45,524 nt of DNA from a virus: the IMG/VR virus record IMGVR_UViG_3300033064_006589, positions 1 to 45,524 of that record, one strand, 5' to 3'. Positions 21,553-30,142 of this stretch are shown in pieces. A model generated the notes under the pieces. The model saw only the letters and a list, made by a program, of their open reading frames with translations. It did not search any database and had not been told where the DNA came from. Positions within the stretch are counted from its first letter, which is position 1. Each line of letters opens with the position of its first letter. Both the position numbers and the translations under genes were made by a program.

Positions 21553-23828
21553 TGTTGCCATTTGTTATGACAGGGATTAAAGACGATAATTTTTCCCCCC
21601 ATTTGATTCCGTATAGTTGTCGGTTTGATGAGCCTTCTTTAGCTCATATGTCGAGAACTCCTGCGGGTGCGGAAGATCGACAAGTCTTCACCGTAGCTTA
21701 TAGAGTAAAGTTGTGCAAATATGCCGCAAACAATGTTATACTTTTTGCCAGAGCTTCTGGTACTCAACATTTTTATATCTACTTTAATACAGATGGCAAA
21801 ATTTGCATCCTTGATTATGATTCAGGTAATGAGTTTTCGTATATCTCAACTGCTGCATACCGAGATCCCACTTCCCACTATAATTTTTTAGTAGCTATAG
21901 ATACTACTGAGGCAACCGAGGCTGACAGAGTTAAGGTGTATCTTGATAATGATCGCATAATTGATTGGGACACGGAAGACACTTGTGGAACGCAAAACCA
22001 CGAATGCTCTGTTAATTCGACAGGTGTTCATTATATTGGATTTGATAACGGCACATATTATTCTAATATGAACTTATCAGATTTTCATATCATATCTGGC
22101 TCACAGCTTACCCCTTCTTCTTTTAACTATTTAAAATCAGGAATATGGTTTTCTAAAGCATATACAGGGCATCCCGCTGATGATTGTACTTGTTATCTTG
22201 ATTTTTCTGATCCAAATGATCTTGGAGCAGATCAAATAAATGGTAATGATTGGACGGAAGTAAATCTGGCGGCAACAGATCAGTTGCTCGATACTCCGAC
22301 CAATAACTTCGATACCATGAACCCGATTGATCTCTACAATAGTTCCCTTGCCTTAACGGAAGGAAATTTAAAAGTAATGAGCACTGACAATGTCGATTGG
22401 GAAGCTGCAAGGAGTTGGATGTTCATTGATGCAGAGGCTTCAGAAAACAGGTATTGGGAAATTACTGTTGAAGGGACTGGAACAATTTTTCATAGTGTTG
22501 GAATTGCAAAGGCCGCATCTACCTTGGATGCTGATTTAGGGACAGACACAAATTCCCTGTCACTCTATTTTAGCTCAGGGAGTGTATGGTATGATGGAGT
22601 AGAATATACTCATGGATCAGCCATAGATATTGATGATGTCATAATGTTTGCCTTTCTTGATGGTGGTTTATACATAGGATTAAATGGTAATTGGGCTGAT
22701 GGTGATGGAAATTTTGATGAGGCTTCACCTACAGTTTCAATGAACTCTGAAGCTTCATTATCTCTTGAGGGACATTGGGCACCGGCTGTAAGTTGTAATA
22801 GGGTTAATAGTTGGTTGATTTTCAATTTCGGTCAAGGAGATCCGAATGGTAGTAATAATTACTCTGATGAAAATGGTTATGGTGGTTTTAAATATGAGCC
22901 GCCTACAACATGCCTTGCTCAATGTTCACAAAATCAAACAGAGCCAACCATCATTGATAGTTCGGAAGGATTTGTAGCTGAAGTTGATACTGGTGTAAAT
23001 ATCCCCACAACGCTTGCTTCGGCTCGTTCTGGATGGACTGATTATCTTGATATTTTAAAAAATAGGGATAATATTGAAAGTTGGGATTGGATATTTTCAG
23101 ACGATCCAACAAACTCCATACACTCTGACACTGATGCAGGAAAGGGAGCCAAGCAAGCCCTTGCAGCTGGTGATGATTATGTTGGATACTCAATAAGAGT
23201 TGGTGCGAGGTATGGAGTTTACACGGATGAAATTTCCCATACAAATGGAGTCGAGACTGACCAAGCTCACGGACTCGGTTCTGGCGGTAAAATGGGAATT
23301 GTTAAGAGAACAGATAGTGCAGGTAGTTGGTGGACTTCGCATCCTGGGTTAACAGCAAACTATAATATAATTCTCGATACCCCTACGGCGGAAACTGCAA
23401 CTGAATACGTGGCTATTGATGGAACAAATATCACAATTAAAGCTGCTGCCCCAACTGGAACGTATAGGGTAATTGGTTTTAGTGAAGTTGAAGGCTTTTT
23501 AAAAATTTTTACATATATAGGCAATGCCGATGCAGATGGGACTTATACTGATTGTGGCTTGAGATTGAAATCTTCACTTTTTCTTCAAGTTCCTAATGCT
23601 GATAACAGATCAATGTTAGATACAGCAAGAGACACATTTAATCCAGCGTACCATAGCCTATATCCAAATGGTAACGATGTGGAATCAATCGCATTGAATC
23701 CCTATTTAGACATTTTATCAAAAGGGTTTAAACTGCGAACAGCTAATGTGGAAAGAAACGGAAGTGGTAGGGCTTACATTGGTATAGCATGGGCAGAACA
23801 ACCAGGTAAATATAGCAACGCAAGATAA
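21552..23828 (+). CDS. Lectin/SPRY-domain tail protein (receptor-binding or tailspike)
   Basis: ATG 21552 overlaps the fibre stop and follows GGGAGG; an earlier in-frame GTG at 21537 is less likely. The 758-aa product has a concanavalin/LamG-like N-terminal domain (FTVAYRVKLCKYAANNVILF; YIGFDNGTYYSNMNLSDFHI), then a SPRY-like domain at about 275-450 (YWEITVEGTGT, SVGIAKAAS, DIDDVIMFAFLDGGLYIGLN). A C-terminal region common in phage tail proteins (GGKMGIVKRTDSAGSWW; AEYVAIDGTNI-like strands) follows. Such domains bind sugars or surface proteins. The gene is clearly AT-richer than its neighbours (one 60-base line at 22081 has 19 G/C, versus 34 at 17401), a sign of recent exchange. Confidence 0.8.
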   Translation: MLPFVMTGIKDDNFSPHLIPYSCRFDEPSLAHMSRTPAGAEDRQVFTVAYRVKLCKYAANNVILFARASGTQHFYIYFNTDGKICILDYDSGNEFSYISTAAYRDPTSHYNFLVAIDTTEATEADRVKVYLDNDRIIDWDTEDTCGTQNHECSVNSTGVHYIGFDNGTYYSNMNLSDFHIISGSQLTPSSFNYLKSGIWFSKAYTGHPADDCTCYLDFSDPNDLGADQINGNDWTEVNLAATDQLLDTPTNNFDTMNPIDLYNSSLALTEGNLKVMSTDNVDWEAARSWMFIDAEASENRYWEITVEGTGTIFHSVGIAKAASTLDADLGTDTNSLSLYFSSGSVWYDGVEYTHGSAIDIDDVIMFAFLDGGLYIGLNGNWADGDGNFDEASPTVSMNSEASLSLEGHWAPAVSCNRVNSWLIFNFGQGDPNGSNNYSDENGYGGFKYEPPTTCLAQCSQNQTEPTIIDSSEGFVAEVDTGVNIPTTLASARSGWTDYLDILKNRDNIESWDWIFSDDPTNSIHSDTDAGKGAKQALAAGDDYVGYSIRVGARYGVYTDEISHTNGVETDQAHGLGSGGKMGIVKRTDSAGSWWTSHPGLTANYNIILDTPTAETATEYVAIDGTNITIKAAAPTGTYRVIGFSEVEGFLKIFTYIGNADADGTYTDCGLRLKSSLFLQVPNADNRSMLDTARDTFNPAYHSLYPNGNDVESIALNPYLDILSKGFKLRTANVERNGSGRAYIGIAWAEQPGKYSNAR

Positions 23829-23838
23829 GGAGGGAATT

Positions 23839-24444
23839 ATGTGGAAATTTTCATGTGGGTCTATAGTAAAAGCCCCAATGAAAGGCCGGCATATTGTTAA
23901 AGATGGTGGGAGTGTTGTTCATCCCAATGTAGGCAATGCAGATGGTTTCGGATCAGATAGTATTGTTTATCCCCAATCTGTTTTGTCCAAGTGGAGCAAG
24001 CAGGAGATTTATAGTACCTTTGCAGCCAAACAGTTTATCGAAAAACGGAATTTTAACAAGAAATATTACACCACAAACGGATATACAGACAATGAGGTCG
24101 ATCTGGTTGTAACGCGAACATGGGGCTATAAGCCGAAGATGACTCTGGATGAACTAAAGGCGCTCCGAAAAAATGAAGTGCGGAGTATAGCAAGGGGCAT
24201 ATATGAACAATTTGATCGTTATACCCTGCGGTATCAAAGCACTCTGGCAGATTCAGGAACAGAGACCCTTGAGATTCCTGCGAACGTAAAGGAATATATT
24301 CGCTTAGTCAGGTTAGCAAGCAAAACAATTAAAGCCATAATAGAAGGGTATGAAGAAGGGGAATATGATCTTCTCGCAGCATTTGACTGCAACTACGACA
24401 TTATTGGTGGAGTCCAAGTAAGCCGTTGGCCTGAAGGTCCATAG
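23839..24444 (+). CDS. Hypothetical tail-fibre-associated protein, 201 aa
   Basis: AAGGAGGG lies a few bases before the ATG. The product has a short Gly-rich head, then a helical, Lys/Arg-rich body (SKWSKQEIYSTFAAKQFIEK; TLDELKALRKNEVRSIARGI; KEYIRLVRLASKTIKAI). Following a receptor-binding gene, it could be an assembly chaperone for the lectin protein or a tail-attached component. I do not recognise a family. The GC content rises again toward the end. Confidence 0.6.
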   Translation: MWKFSCGSIVKAPMKGRHIVKDGGSVVHPNVGNADGFGSDSIVYPQSVLSKWSKQEIYSTFAAKQFIEKRNFNKKYYTTNGYTDNEVDLVVTRTWGYKPKMTLDELKALRKNEVRSIARGIYEQFDRYTLRYQSTLADSGTETLEIPANVKEYIRLVRLASKTIKAIIEGYEEGEYDLLAAFDCNYDIIGGVQVSRWPEGP

Positions 24445-24501
24445 CCACAGGAGAAGAAACGGAGGCCGCCCGGAGGTAACGTCAAGATGATTGGAGGTAC
24501 T

Positions 24502-24774
24502 ATGAGTGTAAGTAAAAGAATGAAAGAACCGCCGTCTTTGAATCTGTTTTTTCCGGATGGGGGCAAGGTTCAACCCAAAGGCTTTTCAGAAGTAAACATG
24601 GATGATGATGTTACGATTGTTATTAAGGGAAAAGTGACAAGCCTGGCCAACAATCCCGATGCCTGGGATAAGGGCAAGCGAATCGGTGCCAGAATATCAT
24701 CCTGTGAAATATTAGGGCCGGACAAAAAGACGAGTTTTGATAAAGCGATAAAGAAAGCAAGAAAAACAGTGTAA
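24502..24774 (+). CDS. Small hypothetical virion-region protein, 90 aa
   Basis: ATG 24502 sits seven bases after TTGGAGG; an in-frame ATG at 24487 lacks a ribosome site. The product is mixed charged, with FPDGGKVQPKGFSEVNMDDD and VTIVIKGKVTSLANNPDAWD followed by a basic C-terminus (FDKAIKKARKTV). The VTIVIKGKVTSL strand suggests a small OB- or beta-type fold. No function known. Confidence 0.6.
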   Translation: MSVSKRMKEPPSLNLFFPDGGKVQPKGFSEVNMDDDVTIVIKGKVTSLANNPDAWDKGKRIGARISSCEILGPDKKTSFDKAIKKARKTV

Positions 24775-24833
24775 GGATTGATGATTTTTGATTGTCGATT
24801 GAAAATTGAAGATCGAAAAGAGGGAGAAGGGTT

Positions 24834-25220
24834 ATGAGGCGATTATTGACAGCAATTATATTGATATTGGGATTAATGTTTTTGACACAAGCGGCTGTAC
24901 CTTCGCATGCGTTCATGCCGCCGGAATGGTGCCAGCAGAGCGATGAGAAGACAGCGGATGCAACCATTGATACGGGTGCCGGCTTTTTTTACGGGATCGA
25001 AGTCATGACCGACGGCACCAATCCCGTGACCATAGACATATATGACAATACTGCTGCCGGCGGAACAAAATTGATTCCAACCTGGGTAGTTACGACTGCT
25101 GCAACCGACAGGCGTAAGCCTTTGGATAGATTTCCATCAGTACCGTATTCCAAGGGAGTGTATGTAGATATCACGACTTCCGGGACTGTTAAATATATGG
25201 TGTTTTTTCGGGAAAGGTGA
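24834..25220 (+). CDS. Exported protein with signal peptide, 128 aa
   Basis: AGGGAGAAGG precedes ATG 24834. The first 26 residues are a textbook Sec signal peptide: MRRLL basic start, hydrophobic core TAIILILGLMFLTQA and a probable cleavage after SHA. The mature part is a small beta-rich domain (TIDTGAGFFYGIEVMTDGTN; VDITTSGTVKYMVFFRER) of about 100 residues. A secreted protein in the structural operon is unusual. It could act in the periplasm during infection, change the host surface, or be a host-derived gene captured with its flanking repeats. No cysteine lipobox is present, although one Cys occurs early in the mature part. Confidence 0.7.
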   Translation: MRRLLTAIILILGLMFLTQAAVPSHAFMPPEWCQQSDEKTADATIDTGAGFFYGIEVMTDGTNPVTIDIYDNTAAGGTKLIPTWVVTTAATDRRKPLDRFPSVPYSKGVYVDITTSGTVKYMVFFRER

Positions 25221-25229
25221 CGTTTTTTT

Positions 25230-25277
25230 GGTTCAAGGTTCAGGGAACCCTGAACCCAGAACGTTGAACCCTGAACC
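25230..25277. repeat. GGTTCAGGG/CCCTGAACC interspersed repeat
   Basis: GGTTCAGGG (25237-25245) and CCCTGAACC (25248-25256) form a perfect hairpin around AA. An outer GGTTCAA (25230) pairs with TTGAACC (25264), and CCCTGAACC recurs at 25269. The whole 69-base spacer before the adaptor gene is this element. Such repeats are typical of bacterial intergenic DNA rather than phage late operons. Confidence 0.65.
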
Positions 25278-25289
25278 TGTGGAGGCACG

Positions 25290-26210
25290 ATGGATGGGAA
25301 AAAGCTGACAAGGTTGGTGCTGGACGCCCTGGACGAACAGAGCATTTCGGACAATTTTGCGGATCAGCGCCGCATATATGAAAATCTGGACTGGGCTGCG
25401 GAAATCTACAGTGCGGAAACCGGCCAGTTGCGCACTTCGGTGGATATTGCCACGATCATCTATCATCAAGCATATGATCTGCCGCCGAATTTCATAAAGC
25501 TGTACATGAAGACCGGGCGCGGCAAGTTCTATGCAAAATACATTTACGATACGGATCAGGTGTGCTGGCCGCAAATGGTTTCATATGAGAGAATATTCAG
25601 GGCCGATTACATCGATCCTCAAAAAACCCCCAACTGTTTTGCGATTAAAGAAAAAGAAGATCCCGAAAGCCTAATCACCGGAACCACAACGGCCAATGGT
25701 GCGGCCAGCGGCGGTGAATGCACCCTGACAGACAGCACAAAGAAATTCCTTAGCGACGACAAGGTTTATCCTCGCGATATCATCCATAACACAATAGACG
25801 GGTCCGACGGTTATGTGCTGTCGGTAACCGACGACACGCACGTGCAATGCGCCCTCTTCGCCGGCACGGATAATGATTTCACAAGCGGCGATACGTATGT
25901 GATCCAGCCGGCCGCCGAACGCCAGATTTATCTGGAGGCGCCTTCGGAAGTTACCGGCCATATCATCACGATTCCGTATATATGCACACCTCCTCCGATC
26001 TTTTCGGATTACGGTTTTTGGCCGTTTCGACCGCGTACATGCCGGGCGATTGCCTGGGGCGCGGCCAGTCTTTTCAAGGTTCCCAAACGTCAATTCAAAG
26101 AATCGAGCGAGTTGGGCGGGCATTTTGCAGCCGAGGTCAACCGGATGCGGAATGTGCAGGCCCAGAGAATTTTACGGTCAAGTTACGGGCATAGAGGGGT
26201 TCGGCTGTGA
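25290..26210 (+). CDS. Head-tail adaptor / tail-tube A-like protein
   Basis: GTGGAGG precedes ATG 25290. The 306-aa product begins KKLTRLVLDALDEQSISDNF and QRRIYENLDWAAEIYSAETG, a helical start seen in podovirus adaptor proteins. A beta insertion of about 85 residues follows (LITGTTTANGAASGGECTLT; SVTDDTHVQCALFAGTDNDF), then IYLEAPSEV and a C-terminal helical region (RAIAWGAASLFKVPKRQF). By size and position before the tube gene it should sit between portal and tail nozzle. The inserted beta domain might project outward. The stop overlaps the next start (GTGA). Confidence 0.7.
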   Translation: MDGKKLTRLVLDALDEQSISDNFADQRRIYENLDWAAEIYSAETGQLRTSVDIATIIYHQAYDLPPNFIKLYMKTGRGKFYAKYIYDTDQVCWPQMVSYERIFRADYIDPQKTPNCFAIKEKEDPESLITGTTTANGAASGGECTLTDSTKKFLSDDKVYPRDIIHNTIDGSDGYVLSVTDDTHVQCALFAGTDNDFTSGDTYVIQPAAERQIYLEAPSEVTGHIITIPYICTPPPIFSDYGFWPFRPRTCRAIAWGAASLFKVPKRQFKESSELGGHFAAEVNRMRNVQAQRILRSSYGHRGVRL

Positions 26211-28729
26211 GCACGGAAGGGAAAAAGTTTAAAAGAAAACAGTTCGCTTTTACCGGCGAGTGGAATCCCACCGACGACCCCCTTGCAATTGGAGATGAGA
26301 ATTACAGTGAACTTGAAAATTATCGTTATCGAAAACGATCCGGCCTGGAGGCAGTAGAAGGCTACACTCCCATCAATACCTCGCCCATGTCCGATACGCC
26401 GGGAACGTATTATAAAGGGCGTTCCGGAATACAACTCAGAAGTCCTCATACCCAGAAGTCACGGGTTCTGGTGCAAGCGTTGAATGCCGCCGGGACCGGA
26501 TCGGCGGTGCTGGAAAACTTAGCGGCCATTCCCGACCAGGGCAATTTCGAAGCCTCGGTTTTGCATGTGGATGAATCCGGCACCGGATTAGGCAGATTTG
26601 CAAAATGGCCCGGCGGCCACATTGCCTATTGCAACGGCAAGGAATCCAAAATTTACGCCGGTGACGAGAAAGAATGCGATGCTTTTATAACATCGACCGC
26701 CGCGATTGTGCATGAAATTACCAATGCAATCAATTATACCGATGCCGTAAAGAATATTCTCGATACCTCGGGAAATATCGCAATTATTGACGCCACGTCA
26801 AAATGCTGGCTTGTGGGTTCAACTCGTCCGCTTAAGGGCGTGAAAAATTATATCAAAACACCCAACACAACCACCTCGACTTTAACCGTCAAAGAGTGGA
26901 TCGGCAACGCCTGGTCGTCTCTTACGATTACCGACAACACGGCGGCCGGCGGCGTCTCTCAGGCGCAAACCGGGACCGTTACCTGGTCGCATACCAAAGA
27001 TTCTTCAAAAGTCAAAATGTTGTATGGCCGATTGCTTTACTGGTATCAATTTGAGTTGAGCGCCGGCAGTGCGGAGATTTCTCACGTGACCCTTGATGCG
27101 GGTTGGCAAAATATTCTTGATCTCTGGGACGGGCTTTATCGGGTTGTGGGGCAGTTTCGGTTTGAAAGGTCGTTATTTGTACATGATGCCACCATGGATG
27201 TAAATACCGAGACTCCGGCCGGAGCCGATGCAGCCGGCTCTTATACAGCCAAAGTAGGCGGGCTTACCTCCAGCGAATGGATCGATGGCGGACTGGAAGA
27301 AAGTACCTGTGCGCTTTATGTGAAAATGTTTGAAGGTGAGTCCGGCTATGTCAATGCCAATGCAGCCGTGATGACCCTGGAATATTGGACCGGTACTGCA
27401 TGGCAAGCGGTTTCAGGCTTTTTTGACGGTACATCGGAAGGCGGCAAAACTTTGGCAAAAACCGGGTTCATCGTTTGGGACCCGCCTGACCTGGCTGATG
27501 AGGCTGTTAAAAACGACTATGGTTCCAATTTTTATTACTACCGGATAACAGTCAGTGCCACGTTGAGCGCCAATGTTTATATCGACCTGGTTAAAGGCGT
27601 CCCGTCTCCGCAGATACTCTTGCCGGGATACAAGTTCCCTTTTATGTTCCGCGGCCGTCCCATGCTTTGCTGTAATATCAGCAGCAAACAAGGAAACCGA
27701 GTGGATTTCGGTATCTCCAGATCGACGGAAGGATTTAACGGGCCTGACAGCAGCTTCGGCTATGAACCGCTCTCTTTCGGCGGGGTTGAAGACTTGACCT
27801 GTGCCTGCGAGCTGTATAACCGGTTCGGTGCCAATATTTATCATATGGGGATCTTTTGTAAAGATGCCGAAACATATCTTTTAACCGGAAATGATGCCGA
27901 CGATTACGATATCAGAAAAATATCCAGCACGGTGGGCTGTCCTGCGCCTTTGACCATGGATACGATGGAAATGGGCTACGCCATGACCGAAGGCGTTGTG
28001 CGCAATATAGCAGGCTGGGTGTCATACAGCGGACCGTATTTGTTTGACGCCGGCATTCTGGAGCCGATCACCAAAAACCTTGCCTGTTATTTCGACAAAA
28101 GCGATCCGAGATGCATCAATTTTGATGCCATTGAAAACTGCCGCGGCTGGATGGACCCGGACAATCTGAGCTATGTCTTGGGGCTTTGCAGCGGGGCCGG
28201 CCAGACCGAGATCAATGTATGGGTGGCATATGATCTAGTCTTGAAACGCTGGTATCCCATCAAGCCGGCCGGAAGCAACGCCTATCCGCAAGCTGCTTTC
28301 AGGGTGGTAGATGAAGACGGCGCCCAGTATGTTTACGGGCTGCGCGACAACGGGCACATGATGAAGTTGGAGAATGGGCCTGACTGGGACGGAGAAGCAA
28401 TAGTTCAAAAAGTGGTTTTTGCGGATCAGGTGCCGACCGGGAGCATGTGGGACATAGTTACGACCCGGCATTTCAAGCTTGTTTGCGAAGCGATCAGCGA
28501 GGCCGCGACGATTGAAATTAAGCACTATAAAGACGGTGAAGCCGCTGCGACTGAATTGCGATCCATAGCAGCTAACGGAAGCAATCGTTATGTCAGGAAC
28601 ACGCAAAAGTTTGAAAAGAAAGGCTGGTCCCATAAATTTGAATTGCAGACAAGCACATCGAGCGTCAAAAAGGGCGTGCCCCTGCTGGCATGGGGCTACA
28701 CCTGTGAAATTTTACAGAAAGACTATTGA
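26207..28729 (+). CDS. Tail nozzle / tail-tube B-like protein, 840 aa
   Basis: The GTG start overlaps the adaptor stop and is preceded by GAGGGG. The product is rich in beta structure with many Trp/Tyr-Gly turns (ENYRYRKRSGLEAVEGYTPI; GIQLRSPHTQKSRVLVQALN; AYDLVLKRWYPIKPAGSNAY), as in the podoviral tube-B/nozzle proteins that close the tail and form a beta-propeller. The middle (about 320-480) has fibronectin-like repeats (GSYTAKVGGLTSSEWIDGGL). The sequence of adaptor followed by a large beta-propeller protein supports a short-tail morphology. Confidence 0.7.
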   Translation: MSTEGKKFKRKQFAFTGEWNPTDDPLAIGDENYSELENYRYRKRSGLEAVEGYTPINTSPMSDTPGTYYKGRSGIQLRSPHTQKSRVLVQALNAAGTGSAVLENLAAIPDQGNFEASVLHVDESGTGLGRFAKWPGGHIAYCNGKESKIYAGDEKECDAFITSTAAIVHEITNAINYTDAVKNILDTSGNIAIIDATSKCWLVGSTRPLKGVKNYIKTPNTTTSTLTVKEWIGNAWSSLTITDNTAAGGVSQAQTGTVTWSHTKDSSKVKMLYGRLLYWYQFELSAGSAEISHVTLDAGWQNILDLWDGLYRVVGQFRFERSLFVHDATMDVNTETPAGADAAGSYTAKVGGLTSSEWIDGGLEESTCALYVKMFEGESGYVNANAAVMTLEYWTGTAWQAVSGFFDGTSEGGKTLAKTGFIVWDPPDLADEAVKNDYGSNFYYYRITVSATLSANVYIDLVKGVPSPQILLPGYKFPFMFRGRPMLCCNISSKQGNRVDFGISRSTEGFNGPDSSFGYEPLSFGGVEDLTCACELYNRFGANIYHMGIFCKDAETYLLTGNDADDYDIRKISSTVGCPAPLTMDTMEMGYAMTEGVVRNIAGWVSYSGPYLFDAGILEPITKNLACYFDKSDPRCINFDAIENCRGWMDPDNLSYVLGLCSGAGQTEINVWVAYDLVLKRWYPIKPAGSNAYPQAAFRVVDEDGAQYVYGLRDNGHMMKLENGPDWDGEAIVQKVVFADQVPTGSMWDIVTTRHFKLVCEAISEAATIEIKHYKDGEAAATELRSIAANGSNRYVRNTQKFEKKGWSHKFELQTSTSSVKKGVPLLAWGYTCEILQKDY

Positions 28730-28835
28730 ATTGTCGATTGACCCGACTTCGCCTTGCGGCTCCCGCCTACGCAACGCTACGGCGCGGGAACACGCCGGGC
28801 AAGTGATTGTTGATTGACAAATTGAGGAAGGCATT
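28730..28835. repeat. Intergenic spacer with ATTGTCGATTGA-type repeats
   Basis: ATTGTCGATTGA (28730-28741) and a variant with ATTGTTGATTGAC (28807 onward) flank a GC-rich 60-base core. The same 12-mer occurs at 24790-24801, and a variant at 18789-18800. Like the 25230 element, these look like dispersed host-type intergenic repeats. Confidence 0.5.
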
Positions 28836-29288
28836 ATGGATCTGTCAAAAGACTACTATTTTCAGAGGAAGCTACGAAAAATCATGAATACCGCGCCTGA
28901 AGTAAGAGCAATTCCGAATACTGAAGGCGTTGTTGCGGCGCATGTTTCCGGCAAGGCGGCTGAAAGCACCCGGGCCGGTGCTAAAAGTGCGGGAAGAAGT
29001 TTAAGAAAAAGAAAGCTGGCTGAAATCGTGCGCCAGAACACAGCCATGCGCGGCCTGAGATATGACGCCCTGAATATCGCCAAAAGCAACAGGGAGACTA
29101 TGAGAGACTTGGGCCGCAAAGCAACTTGGATTGAGATTGCCAATATTGCAGGGACCGGTATGGCCGGCTATCAAAAACACCAAAAACAAAAAAAGCAGGA
29201 ACAGCAACTTGGAGAGCTAATGGCGTCCAATGAGCGACTGTTGGAAATAAAACGAAACTATTACAATAAACTGCTACAACAAGATTAG
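28836..29288 (+). CDS. Basic helical virion protein, 150 aa (possible ejection protein)
   Basis: GAGGAAGG precedes the ATG. The product is basic and helical (RSLRKRKLAEIVRQNTAMRG; YQKHQKQKKQEQQLGELMAS) with a short hydrophobic segment WIEIANIAGTGMAGY near residue 105. It begins a run of three helical genes before the giant protein. This is the position of internal virion proteins in podoviruses, which are ejected with the DNA. No domain signature. Confidence 0.6.
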   Translation: MDLSKDYYFQRKLRKIMNTAPEVRAIPNTEGVVAAHVSGKAAESTRAGAKSAGRSLRKRKLAEIVRQNTAMRGLRYDALNIAKSNRETMRDLGRKATWIEIANIAGTGMAGYQKHQKQKKQEQQLGELMASNERLLEIKRNYYNKLLQQD

Positions 29289-29297
29289 GGGTGTATC

Positions 29298-30128
29298 ATG
29301 GCGAGTTTGAGCAATATTTACAGTTTTAAAGCTAAAGATCTTTTCAGTCCGCAATATACGGCGTTGACCGAAAAGAAGCCCAGAATCCCGCTGGCAGCAA
29401 TCATCCATGCACAGACTCCGGCTTATAAGGCTGCTAAAGAAGTATCTGTTGAAAAACAAATGGAAGAGGAGGCGCTTGGGCAGGAACAAGAGCAGTTTGA
29501 AGAGGAGATGAAGCTAAGGAAAGCGGAGCAGGCGGAGACCGCGGCGTATCATACCGAAGCTCAAAAACAGGCTGAAAAAGCAACAAAGGTTTCCGGGGCC
29601 AGTGTAGGAGCCGCGACAGGTGCGATAGTAGGATATGCCGCCGCGGGTGGTGGCGCTGCCGCCGGAGCCCAAGCCGGAGCCCAAGCCGGGACGGCGGTGT
29701 CACCAGGAGTCGGCACGGCAGTGGGAGCGGTTATTGGCGGTGTTCTCGGTTATGTAGCCAGCGGAACGGTTTTATGCACGGAACTGCATCGCCAGGGGTT
29801 ATTGCCGGATGAAATTTACCAGGCGGACTGTGAGTACGCCAAGAGCATACCGGAGGTTGTAAAGATCGGTTATCGGATATGGGCGCGTTATCTGGTTTTG
29901 GCAATGCAGAAAAGCAAGCTGGTTACCAGGCTGCTGACTCCCCTGGTCCGCGCCTGGGCCTATCAGATGGCCTATAAAATGGGTGTAGTAGAGAAAGGCA
30001 GCCGGTTGGGCGCCCTGCTTGAATGGGCCGGTGTGCCAATCTGTAAAATGATAGGTGAAACAATCGTAAAGAATCTGTCGATCATCGATAGCGCAAAAAA
30101 AAGGTATTTTAACTTTAATTTAATTTAG
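29298..30128 (+). CDS. Membrane-active internal virion protein with glycine zipper, 276 aa
   Basis: The product has a charged coiled coil (about 45-95: EKQMEEEALGQEQEQFEEEM), followed by a striking Gly/Ala region of about 55 residues (VGAATGAIVGYAAAGGG... through VGTAVGAVIGGVLGY). That region has GxxxG/GxxxA spacing typical of glycine-zipper membrane helices. The C-terminal part is helical and basic (LVTRLLTPLVRAWAYQMAYK). Comparable proteins in short-tailed phages insert into the inner membrane to build a channel for DNA entry. That role is inferred. Confidence 0.6.
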   Translation: MASLSNIYSFKAKDLFSPQYTALTEKKPRIPLAAIIHAQTPAYKAAKEVSVEKQMEEEALGQEQEQFEEEMKLRKAEQAETAAYHTEAQKQAEKATKVSGASVGAATGAIVGYAAAGGGAAAGAQAGAQAGTAVSPGVGTAVGAVIGGVLGYVASGTVLCTELHRQGLLPDEIYQADCEYAKSIPEVVKIGYRIWARYLVLAMQKSKLVTRLLTPLVRAWAYQMAYKMGVVEKGSRLGALLEWAGVPICKMIGETIVKNLSIIDSAKKRYFNFNLI

Positions 30129-30142
30129 ATCAGGAGAAAACA

